A DNA stretch of 64,000 bases. Source: Humibacillus xanthopallidus (lineage in GTDB: Bacteria; Actinomycetota; Actinomycetes; Actinomycetales; Dermatophilaceae). The notes below the pieces were generated by a model. The model saw nothing but the letters and a program-made list of their open reading frames with translations. It made no database searches and was not told the DNA's origin. The translations under genes were made by a program, and so were the position numbers. The stretch lies in assembly GCF_006717145.1 (NCBI RefSeq), contig NZ_VFQF01000002.1, forward strand, positions 1,054,001 through 1,118,000, read 5' to 3'. Shown in pieces: positions 20,150 to 27,687 of the stretch (the stretch's first letter is position 1; each line of letters starts with the position of its first letter).

Positions 20150-21309
20150 CCAGCGCCGGGCCCGACGGGTCGCCGGGGCCGACCGTCGGCGTGCGGGTGC
20201 TCGTCGTCGACGACCTCGAGACGAACCGCAAGCTCATGCGCGCCGTGCTCGAGCCCCGTGGCTTCGTCGTGCACTCGGTCGCCTCGGGTGAGGAGGCTCT
20301 CGCGACCCTCGAGACGACCGACGTGGACGTCGTCCTGCTCGACGTGCTCATGCCGGGGATCGACGGCTACGACACGTGCGCGCTCATCAAGGCCGAACCC
20401 CGCACCGCAGCGCTCCCGATCATCATGGTCACCGCGAGCGGGGCGCAGCGGCAGCGGCTTCGGGCGCTCGAGATGGGCGCCGACGACTTCATCACGAAGC
20501 CGTTCGACCAGGCCGAGCTCGTCGCGCGGGTGCGGTCGCTCGCGCGGATGAAACGCCTCCACGACACGATCGTCGAGCAGGCCGCGGCCCTTGAGAGCTG
20601 GAACGCGGAGCTCGAGGAGCGGGTCGCGGCGCAGGTCGACGACCTCGAGCGGCTGGGGCGCCTGCGCCGCTTCCTCTCCCCACAGATTGCCCAGCTCATC
20701 GTCGAGACGGGTGACGAGTCCTTCCTCGAGAGCCACCGACGCGACATCACGACAGTCTTCACCGACCTGCGCGGCTTCACCGCCTTCGCCGAGACGGCCG
20801 AGCCGGAGGAGACCATGGCGGTCCTGCGCGACTACCACGAGGCCCTCGGCGCGCTCGTGTTCGCCTACGGGGGGACCCTCGAGCACTTCGCCGGAGACGG
20901 CCTCATGGTCTTCTTCAACGACCCCCCGCCCTGCGCCGACGCCCCCGAGCGCGCGGTGCGCATGGCCCTCGAGATGCGAGACCGCGTCGACGTGCTGGCC
21001 GAGGGCTGGCACCGGCAGGGGCACTCCCTCGGCTTCGGCGTCGGCATCGCGCAGGGCTACGCGACCCTCGGACGGGTCGGCTTCGAAGGACGGTGGGACT
21101 ACGCCGCGATCGGCACGGTCACCAACGTCGCCGCCCGGCTCTGTGCGGCGGCCGCCGCACGGCAGATCCTCATCAGCCCCCGCGTGCGGGCCGGTCTCGA
21201 CGGGTGCTTCGAGACGCGCCCGCTCGGGCCCGTCGAGCTGCGCGGCATCTCACGCCCCGTGGAGGTCCACGAGGTCATCGGCACCATCGACCCGGAAGGC
21301 GACCCATGA
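20146..21309 (+). CDS. Receiver-linked class III nucleotide cyclase
   Basis: 387 aa, GTG 20146. Receiver about 15-130 (VLVVDDLETNRKLMR, LLDVLMPGIDGYD, TKPFDQ), a coiled coil about 135-175, then a class III cyclase domain about 200-380: TTVFTDLRGFTAFAE and FAGDGLMVFF carry the two metal-binding Asp residues, and YAAIGTVTNVAARL is the substrate/transition-state strand with Asn and Arg. The receiver plus coiled coil implies phosphorylation-controlled dimerisation. Most such enzymes make cAMP; cGMP cannot be excluded. Coupled to both neighbours by ATGA/GTGA overlaps. Confidence 0.9.
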   Translation: MTSAGPDGSPGPTVGVRVLVVDDLETNRKLMRAVLEPRGFVVHSVASGEEALATLETTDVDVVLLDVLMPGIDGYDTCALIKAEPRTAALPIIMVTASGAQRQRLRALEMGADDFITKPFDQAELVARVRSLARMKRLHDTIVEQAAALESWNAELEERVAAQVDDLERLGRLRRFLSPQIAQLIVETGDESFLESHRRDITTVFTDLRGFTAFAETAEPEETMAVLRDYHEALGALVFAYGGTLEHFAGDGLMVFFNDPPPCADAPERAVRMALEMRDRVDVLAEGWHRQGHSLGFGVGIAQGYATLGRVGFEGRWDYAAIGTVTNVAARLCAAAAARQILISPRVRAGLDGCFETRPLGPVELRGISRPVEVHEVIGTIDPEGDP

Positions 21310-22904
21310 ACGCCAACGTGACCAACGGAGCACCCGACCGCGGGCAGTCCGACGTGCTCGACGACCTCGACGAGGCCGCGCGGGAGGCGCGTTTCGACGC
21401 TCTCCAGCAGCGTCTGCCCGAGATCTGGCGATCCATTCGCAAGGACGACCCTCGCGAGTCGGTCGTCGTGGTGCCCTCGATGAGCATCGACCGGATGGCG
21501 CCGAGTGCGGGCGCCATGAACCAGGCGATGGAGGAGCGCCTGCTCTTCCTGCTGCTCCTGCTCCGCCAACCCCGGCTCCGGATGGTCTACGTCACGTCGA
21601 TGCCGATCAGCGACCAGATCGTGGAGTACTACCTGTCGCTGCTGCCAGGCGTCATCCCCAGCCACGCGCGCTCGCGCCTGTCGCTCGTGTCGGTCGGCGA
21701 CTCGTCCACCGCGCCGTTGACCGACAAGCTGCTCGCCCGCCCGCGCCTGCTGGCGCACGTCGCGTCTCTCATTCCCGACACGGCGCGCTCGCACCTCATT
21801 CCCTACAACAGCACGTGGCGGGAGCGTGACCTCGCGCTCGTGCTCGGCATCCCGATGTATGCCGCCGACCCGCGACACTTCCCCCTCGGGACCAAGACCG
21901 GGTGCCGAAGGGCCTTCGCAGAGGCCGGGGTCACCTATCCCTTCGGCGCCGAGGACCTCCACTCCGTCGACGACGTGGTGACTGCGCTGCTCGATCTGCA
22001 CGCTGTCCGGCCGGCTGCGGGGTGGGCCATGGTGAAGCTCAACGAGGGAGTGTCGGGCTCGGGCAACGCACTCGTCGACCTGCGCGACCTGCCGGCGGCC
22101 GGCGACCTGCGTGCAGCCGTGACGGACCGCGTCGAGGCGATGCAGCTGGAGAGCTCGAGGATCACGCTCGACACCTACCTGCAGCGCCTCGCCGCCACGG
22201 GCGGCATCGCCGAGGAGCGCATCGTCGGTGACGAGGTGCGCAGCCCGAGCGTGCAGATGGCGGTCAGCCCGCTCGGCGAGCTCGAGATCCTCTCGACCCA
22301 CGACCAGATCCTGGGTGGGCCGTCCGGCCAGGTGTACCTCGGCGCCCGGTTCCCCGCCGACCCCTCCTACGCGGCGACGATCACGCAGGAGGCCAAGGCG
22401 GTCGGGCGGGTGCTCGCCGACAAGGGCGTGCTCGGTCGCTTCGCACTCGACTTCGTCGTCGTGCGCCACGGTGATGCGTGGGAGGCGCATGCGATCGAGA
22501 TCAACCTCCGCAAGGGAGGCACGACTCACCCGTTCCTCACGTTGCAGTTCCTCACCGACGGGCGCTACCTCCCCGACGAATGCCGGTTCCGCACGCCGGC
22601 CGGAGCGGAACGTCATCTCGTGGCCACCGACCACCTGAAGGACGACGCTCTCAAGGGGCTGCGGGTCGACGACCTCTTCGACCTCGTCGCTCGGGCCGGA
22701 CTCCACTTCGACCCGTCGAGGCAGTCCGGTGTCGTCTTCCACATGATCAGCTCGATCACCGAGTGCGGTCGGGTCGGAATGACGGCGATCGGGGACACGC
22801 CAGCCTCCGCCCAGGATGTGTTCGACCGGGCGGAGGCGGCTCTGCTCGCCGAGGCGCGTGACTCCCTCTCCCCGGTGCTCCTCGCACCGTCACGGGCCCA
22901 GTGA
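21306..22904 (+). CDS. PGM1-like ATP-grasp peptide ligase
   Basis: 532 aa, ATG 21306 overlapping the cyclase stop. Resembles PGM1 (the pheganomycin peptide ligase) relatives: an N-terminal pre-ATP-grasp domain (about 40-200, VVVVPSMSIDRM, LIPYNSTWRERDLA), a central ATP-grasp fold with the nucleotide-binding MVKLNEGVSGSGNALVDL near 242, the metal-binding HAIEINLRKGGTTHP near 396, and a C-terminal domain with VVFHMISSITECGRVGMTAIG. Such enzymes join a carboxylate to an amine via an acyl phosphate. No precursor peptide or other biosynthetic gene is visible nearby; its place as last gene of a signalling operon is unusual. Confidence 0.82.
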   Translation: MNANVTNGAPDRGQSDVLDDLDEAAREARFDALQQRLPEIWRSIRKDDPRESVVVVPSMSIDRMAPSAGAMNQAMEERLLFLLLLLRQPRLRMVYVTSMPISDQIVEYYLSLLPGVIPSHARSRLSLVSVGDSSTAPLTDKLLARPRLLAHVASLIPDTARSHLIPYNSTWRERDLALVLGIPMYAADPRHFPLGTKTGCRRAFAEAGVTYPFGAEDLHSVDDVVTALLDLHAVRPAAGWAMVKLNEGVSGSGNALVDLRDLPAAGDLRAAVTDRVEAMQLESSRITLDTYLQRLAATGGIAEERIVGDEVRSPSVQMAVSPLGELEILSTHDQILGGPSGQVYLGARFPADPSYAATITQEAKAVGRVLADKGVLGRFALDFVVVRHGDAWEAHAIEINLRKGGTTHPFLTLQFLTDGRYLPDECRFRTPAGAERHLVATDHLKDDALKGLRVDDLFDLVARAGLHFDPSRQSGVVFHMISSITECGRVGMTAIGDTPASAQDVFDRAEAALLAEARDSLSPVLLAPSRAQ

Positions 22905-22913
22905 GCGCTCGGG

Positions 22914-23264
22914 ATGCCTCAGGGGCAGATGCTCGCCGAGTGGATGAGCGCACCGACGAAGGCCTGGTGCCACGTGAGTCGCACGGTGCGTGACCGGGCG
23001 GACGCGCCGCCGCAGGCACACTCCCAGCTCCACCCACCGACCGGTGTGTGGCAGACCCGCGGGTGGTGGTGGGCGAGGTCGGTCCGGCTTCGCCGGGATG
23101 TCGTCGTCGTCATCGGAGTGCCTCTCTGTGTGGACCTCGCCATCCGGACCTCACCGGATGCCGTCATCACCGAGGATCCCCGGGGCGCGCCCACCGGTCT
23201 GTGCCCGCGGCGACACACCGGGGGCACTCGCGACCTCTTCTGCTCCCTGGTCGTGACCGGGTGA
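22914..23264 (+). CDS. Possible small gene in the gap before the Crp/Fnr gene
   Basis: The 356-bp gap 22905-23260 contains a 116-codon frame whose TGA overlaps the GTG of the downstream regulator as GTGA, the coupling used by neighbours. Its third-position G+C is high but lower than in surrounding genes, there is no convincing ribosome site, and no family is recognised (Trp/Arg-rich first half, VVVVIGVPLCVDLAI in the middle). It may be chance. A loose TGTG-N10-CACA dyad at 23200-23217 is the only other feature seen in the gap. Confidence 0.25.
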   Translation: MPQGQMLAEWMSAPTKAWCHVSRTVRDRADAPPQAHSQLHPPTGVWQTRGWWWARSVRLRRDVVVVIGVPLCVDLAIRTSPDAVITEDPRGAPTGLCPRRHTGGTRDLFCSLVVTG

Positions 23265-23953
23265 CGCCCGACCTCGGGCTGCTCTCCGAGCTCCGCCCCG
23301 CCGAGCAGCGCGCCGTGGTCTCGCGGATGCATCGGCACACCTACCGGGCTGGCGAGATCATCTGCCACGAGGGCGATCCGGCCGACACGATGCACTTCGT
23401 CATCGAGGGCCGCGTCGTCGCGCGTCGCGCTTCGGAGACAGGGGACGTCCACGCGTACAGCCTGATGGGACCCGGTCAGGCGTTCGGCGAGCTCGCCATG
23501 ATCCGGCGTGGCGGGCGCCGCACCGTCACGATCGAGGCCATCGAGCGAACTGTGACCATGACGCTCGCGTACGGCGAGTTCGAACGGCTCTGCGCCACTC
23601 ACCCCGAGGTCAACCGTCTGCTGTTGCGCCTGCTCGTCGCCCGCATCGACCGTCTTACCGATGCGCTCATGGAGGCGCTCCACGCGCCCGCTGAGCAGCG
23701 GGTGATCCGTCGTCTGGTCAACCTGTGCGGCATGTACTCCACTCCCGCACAGAGAAGTTCACCGATCACGGTGTCGCTCAACCAGACCGGCCTGGCCGAG
23801 CTCGCCGGCGTGACACGTCCGACCGCCAACCGCGTGCTCCGGCGCCTGGAGGCCGAGGGTGTCGTCGAGCTCCTCCGGGGCCGCATCACGGTGCGCGACG
23901 TGCAGGCACTCCGGCTCGCAGCGGGCACGCCGAGCCCACCCAGCCGCTCGTGA
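23261..23953 (+). CDS. Crp/Fnr-family transcription regulator
   Basis: 230 aa, GTG 23261. Cyclic-nucleotide-binding beta-roll about 5-125 with RAGEIICHEGDPADTMHFVIEG and the phosphate-binding cassette GQAFGELAMIRRGGRRTVT, which keeps the Glu and the Arg-Thr pair expected of a cNMP binder. Dimerisation helix about 115-145, then a winged-helix Crp domain (SLNQTGLAELAGVTRPTANRVLRRLEAEG, about 170-200). No Fnr-type cysteine cluster. Adjacent to the cyclase operon, so it is a candidate receptor for its product; that link is inference. Confidence 0.9.
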   Translation: MTPDLGLLSELRPAEQRAVVSRMHRHTYRAGEIICHEGDPADTMHFVIEGRVVARRASETGDVHAYSLMGPGQAFGELAMIRRGGRRTVTIEAIERTVTMTLAYGEFERLCATHPEVNRLLLRLLVARIDRLTDALMEALHAPAEQRVIRRLVNLCGMYSTPAQRSSPITVSLNQTGLAELAGVTRPTANRVLRRLEAEGVVELLRGRITVRDVQALRLAAGTPSPPSRS

Positions 23954-23980
23954 GCGACTGGGTGGGTGACGGCGTCGAGG

Positions 23981-25249
23981 TCACCTCGGGACGACGTAGC
24001 GCGCCTCGGTGAATCCACCGCGCTCAGAGAGGTCGACCGGAGGCTGAGCGTCCGTGCACTCCATCGACAGGCTGCACGCCTGGAGGGAGTTGCTCGTTGC
24101 CGGCGACAACGGTTCCGACGTGTTGCGGGAGATGCGGAACGTCGACTCCCCGGCGCCGAGGTGCCACGTCCAGCCCGAGACGACCTGGCCACCGGTGCCG
24201 CCGAGGATCACCTGCCCGTCGGTGACGCGCACGACCCCGGCGCTGAACCAGAACCCGCCGTCAACGTAGTGCGAACCGACAAGGTAGGTTCCGTTGGCTG
24301 AGAATGCCGTTGGCATGAACAACGTCGGGTTCTCGCCCGCGCCGCAGCGCTCGACCGTCCTCGGGAACGTCGGTTTCGTGAGGTCGACGACAGCCCAGCA
24401 GACGTCGTCCATCGCGTCGGTGGCCACGAACCACTGGAGGGCGGCACGGGTGCGGTCCGGCGACACTGCAACGAGGTGCGGCGGCAGCTTCATGGTCTGG
24501 CCCGTCGCGACATCCCACTCGAGCGAGCCCTCGGACGTGTCGCCGGTCAGGTAGGCGACGTCGCCGACGATGGCACCGACCTCGCGGGCGTCCTGGCGCT
24601 GGCCCACGACCGTCCCGTCGGCCGCGTAGACCACCACCGTGTTGGCCGAGCCGTCCTTGACGAGCACGCGCATGCCGTCGGGCGACACGGCATACGCCCC
24701 TGACTGGCCCGCGGCCCGTACGGTGCGGCCGGCCGGGGAGAGGATCTCGATCTCGCTGTCCGGCGTTCCGGTGGACAGGTGCGACTGGAGGACGAACCCG
24801 CCGTTCGCGAGAACCGCGAAACTCTCGACGACGGTCCCCTTCTCGAGGCGGAGCACGGTCCCGCCGAAGCGGATCGTGTCGTCGAGGGCGTATGCCGTAT
24901 CGCGCGTCGCGATCGCACCTGACCGTGGAGCCGGGGCGGTCGAGGCGGTGGTCGAGCGGGTGGGCGCCGGCGTGGTGGGGGTCGGCGTGGTGGGGGTCGG
25001 GGTGGTCGGAGCGGTTGTGGTCGGCAGCGCCGGCACGGGGGAGGGGCCTGGGCCCTGCGCAGACCAGAGGGTCGGCACGGCCACGGCCACGGCAGCCGCA
25101 GCGACGACGGCGACAGCGACAGCCCTGGTGCGCACCTCCCTCCGGCGCCGGCTGACCGCGCCCGGCACGAGGTCGCCGTGCACGTCGACGGCATCGGCCC
25201 GCTGGTGCAGCATGGCGCGGAGCTCGCGCTCGTCCTGGTCGAGGCTCAT
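23981..25249 (-). CDS. Membrane-anchored beta-propeller protein, sigma-factor partner
   Basis: 422 aa, ATG 25249 overlapping the sigma gene stop. Cytoplasmic N-terminus about 1-40 (LRAMLHQRADAVDVHGDLVPGAV), one membrane helix about 41-62, a Thr/Pro linker about 70-105, then an extracytoplasmic domain with repeated WD40/TolB-like blades (YAVSPDGMRVLVKDG, LVAVSPDRTRAALQW) and several cysteines. Gene order and topology match proteins co-encoded with SigE-family sigma factors, which may act as anti-sigma factors or envelope sensors. No zinc anti-sigma motif is visible. Confidence 0.8.
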   Translation of the reverse strand: MSLDQDERELRAMLHQRADAVDVHGDLVPGAVSRRRREVRTRAVAVAVVAAAAVAVAVPTLWSAQGPGPSPVPALPTTTAPTTPTPTTPTPTTPAPTRSTTASTAPAPRSGAIATRDTAYALDDTIRFGGTVLRLEKGTVVESFAVLANGGFVLQSHLSTGTPDSEIEILSPAGRTVRAAGQSGAYAVSPDGMRVLVKDGSANTVVVYAADGTVVGQRQDAREVGAIVGDVAYLTGDTSEGSLEWDVATGQTMKLPPHLVAVSPDRTRAALQWFVATDAMDDVCWAVVDLTKPTFPRTVERCGAGENPTLFMPTAFSANGTYLVGSHYVDGGFWFSAGVVRVTDGQVILGGTGGQVVSGWTWHLGAGESTFRISRNTSEPLSPATSNSLQACSLSMECTDAQPPVDLSERGGFTEARYVVPR

Positions 25250-25746
25250 GAGGTGACCTCCGTCATCGTCGCGCGCAGCGACTTGATCGCCCGGCTCGTG
25301 TGGCTCTTGACGGTGCCGACCGTGCAGCCGAGGATCTCGGCCGTCTGCGCCTCGCTGAGGTCCTCGTAGTAGCGCAGCACCACCGCGGCGCGCTGCTGTG
25401 GAGACAGGCTCCGCACGTGCGACCACAGGTCCTCGTCATGGGTGGCCTGCGCGACGGCGGCCGGCTCGTGCACGCGGATGAGCTCACTGTCGGTCCGCTC
25501 GCGGTGGCGCCACTGCCGCCGCCACCACGTGGTGTGCTCGTTGACCATGACCTTGCGCACGTAGGCATCGGGGGAGTCGACCGTGCTGATGTGCTCCCAC
25601 CTGCCGTAGACCTTGGCCAAGGCCGACTGGACGAGGTCCTGGGCGGAGTGCGGGTCACCGGTCAGCAGGTAGGCGAAGCGCGCGAACGAGGCCTGGCGCG
25701 CTCGCACGTAGGCCGTGAAATCCGCCTCGCGATCTGTGCTTGCCAC
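25246..25746 (-). CDS. SigE-family (ECF-like) RNA polymerase sigma factor
   Basis: 166 aa from GTG 25746, chosen because AGGGGAAG sits 4 nt upstream; ATG 25767 is an alternative. Sigma-70 region 2 about 10-75 (FARFAYLLTGDPHSAQDLVQSALAKVYGRW, split here as two overlapping helices) and region 4 about 105-160 (SLSPQQRAAVVLRYYEDLSEAQTAEILGCTVGTVKSHTSR). No C-terminal extension. Directs polymerase to a small regulon, probably controlled by the overlapping downstream membrane protein. Confidence 0.93.
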   Translation of the reverse strand: MASTDREADFTAYVRARQASFARFAYLLTGDPHSAQDLVQSALAKVYGRWEHISTVDSPDAYVRKVMVNEHTTWWRRQWRHRERTDSELIRVHEPAAVAQATHDEDLWSHVRSLSPQQRAAVVLRYYEDLSEAQTAEILGCTVGTVKSHTSRAIKSLRATMTEVTS

Positions 25747-25904
25747 GTGACTTCCCCTGTCGTGCATGGTCGGACACACCTTCAACGCGTTCACGGGTCG
25801 ATCTGGTTGTCACCTCCGGCGCCGGGCCGGGTCATCTCCAGTGTCGTGCGCTCGAGTCGGTAGGAGGGGTGATCCGGGCAGACCGCCGTGGAAGGGTGGG
25901 GAAC

Positions 25905-26246
25905 GTGATCTACCACCTTGCACAGCAGAGCGGCTGGGAGCAGGCGCAGCGCGACGGCGCCTACACGCAGTCGACGATCGGCCGGTCCCTCGACGACGAG
26001 GGCTTCGTGCACGCTTCCTCGGCGCAGCAGTGGCCAGTCGTGCGCTCGCGCTTCTATGCCGCGATCGCCGAGCCACTCGTGCTGCTGCACATCGACGAGT
26101 CGCGGCTCAGCTCACCCGTCGTGGTCGAGGTCGGCGACCCGGCGACCGGCGAGGAGTTCCCCCACGTCTACGGGCCGATCGACCTCGCTGCGGTGGTGGC
26201 CACCACGCGGCTCGACCCGCCACACGGGCGCACCGGCCCGGTTTGA
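25905..26246 (+). CDS. DUF952 family protein
   Basis: 113 aa from GTG 25905 with GGAAGGG upstream. Family marks: VIYHLAQQSGWEQAQRDGAY, the GFVHASSAQQW block, VLLHIDESRL and the FPHVYGPIDLAAVV C-terminus. Small cytosolic alpha/beta protein of unassigned activity; the fold is related to ADP-ribosyltransferase-like proteins by some analyses, which is not proof of function. Single gene, divergent from the sigma gene, convergent with the phosphotransferase; the 183-bp gap after it holds only a weak 7-bp dyad at 26345-26367. Confidence 0.85.
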   Translation: MIYHLAQQSGWEQAQRDGAYTQSTIGRSLDDEGFVHASSAQQWPVVRSRFYAAIAEPLVLLHIDESRLSSPVVVEVGDPATGEEFPHVYGPIDLAAVVATTRLDPPHGRTGPV

Positions 26247-26429
26247 CCCAGCTCCAGGACCTCGGAGCCGAGATGATCGAGGCGAAGAAGACGGCGCCCC
26301 GTCGTCCGGAGCAGCCGAGTGCGGTGAAGAAGGTCATCGACGCCGTCGTCTCCTGTCGCCAGACGACTACCCGTCGTTCGGGTCACTCCAGTCCGGTCAT
26401 TACCCGCGCTGCCTGGCTCCAGCCCGGGG

Positions 26430-27572
26430 TCACGTGCCGAGCCGGTGCCGGAGGTCGTCGGCGCGTTCGAGCATCGCGACGCAGCGCGCCAGCCCGGGAT
26501 GCTCGAGGGCTGGCAGGCATGCCGTGAGGACGTCCTCGTCCGGCGCGCCCCGTGGCAGCTCGTCCAGGGAGAGTCCCAGCAGGTAGAGGACCCACGAGGC
26601 ATGCCTCAGCGCCACGTTCGCGGCATACGCGAACTCGACTGCCTCACGCCTGATCCCGACGCCGTCCTCGTGCAGGGCGGCGAGGTAGGCCTCGAGCACG
26701 ATCGCCTCCACGCGCGGCAGGTCAGGCTCGGCGACCTCGACCAGCAGCTGGGCGAGGTCGCTGCCGAGTGGACCGGTGCCGACCATCTGCCAGTCGATGG
26801 CCCACACCTCCCAACCACCATCGGCGGACCGCCGCACGACGAGGTTGTTCACGTGGGCGTCGTTGTGGCACAGCGTTTGCGGCAACGACTCCAGAACCTC
26901 GATGAAGGGGGTCGGATCGTCCAACGCAGCGACGAGCGGAGCCGGGTCGACGCCCAACGCGATCTCGAAGCGTCTGCGGCGAGCGGGCCGCTCCCACAGC
27001 ACGTCGTGCACGGCCCGGAGCTGCGGCAGACACCCGTTGCGGAACCGCCCGACCAGGTTGCCGGTCAGCCACGCTCGCGCAGGCAGTGGCGGGCCCTCGA
27101 CGTAGTGCGCCTGGAAGCGGCCGAGCGCGGCCGCAGCGACAGCGAACTCCTCGTCGTCGTAGCCCGACACGTGCGACACCTCGCCGATGTCCTCGAACAG
27201 GATCACGACACCCTCGGGGTCTGCGTCGACAACGCCCACGCACCGGGGAGCGCGGAGGCCCCGGCCGTGCGCCAGCAGGCCGCTGGCGGCGACGTCTGCC
27301 TCGCGCCTCCAGTAGATGACGGAGTGCGGGGTCTGGATGTCGTGCGGGGCGGGGCGGACGACCTTGGCCACCAGCGACCACGCTCGGTCGGTCCCGTTCG
27401 TCGTGGCGGTGCCACGAAGTCGGGTCGCGGCGCCGGATGTCGGGTTGTTGGCCGCCCCGATAGCAAGCTCGGTGGTGGCCCAGTCGCCGACCTCGGCCGA
27501 GTCGTCGTCCAGGAGCCGCCGGACAGCAGCCGTCACGTCGTGATGTTGCTGACCGAGGTCGACCCAGGACAT
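26430..27572 (-). CDS. Aminoglycoside-phosphotransferase-like kinase (APH family)
   Basis: 380 aa, ATG 27572 with GGGGAGG upstream. APH/choline-kinase-type fold: LFEDIGE hinge near 120, the catalytic loop LCHNDAHVNNLVV (Asp and Asn) near 230 and IDWQMVGTGPLGSDLAQLL (metal Asp of the DFG equivalent) near 256. Phosphorylates a small hydroxylated molecule; substrate unknown and nothing nearby points to an antibiotic. Soluble. Single gene. Confidence 0.85.
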   Translation of the reverse strand: MSWVDLGQQHHDVTAAVRRLLDDDSAEVGDWATTELAIGAANNPTSGAATRLRGTATTNGTDRAWSLVAKVVRPAPHDIQTPHSVIYWRREADVAASGLLAHGRGLRAPRCVGVVDADPEGVVILFEDIGEVSHVSGYDDEEFAVAAAALGRFQAHYVEGPPLPARAWLTGNLVGRFRNGCLPQLRAVHDVLWERPARRRRFEIALGVDPAPLVAALDDPTPFIEVLESLPQTLCHNDAHVNNLVVRRSADGGWEVWAIDWQMVGTGPLGSDLAQLLVEVAEPDLPRVEAIVLEAYLAALHEDGVGIRREAVEFAYAANVALRHASWVLYLLGLSLDELPRGAPDEDVLTACLPALEHPGLARCVAMLERADDLRHRLGT

Positions 27573-27687
27573 GCACACCTCCCCGCGCCCACTGTCCCAC
27601 CCGCTTGCGCGGCGCGCAGCCCTTGGCCGCACAGTCGTTGAGCAGTCGAGCTCTCGCTCTGTCGTGGCCCGCGGTCACGACAGAGGG

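Noticed and set aside
23200-23217. Crp-type site TGTG-N10-CACA upstream of the Crp gene
   Set aside because: Spacing is two bases longer than the usual N8 and the flanks do not match; kept only as a remark.
26257-26429. Small open frames between DUF952 and the phosphotransferase
   Set aside because: No ribosome site, poor codon pattern and no recognisable product.
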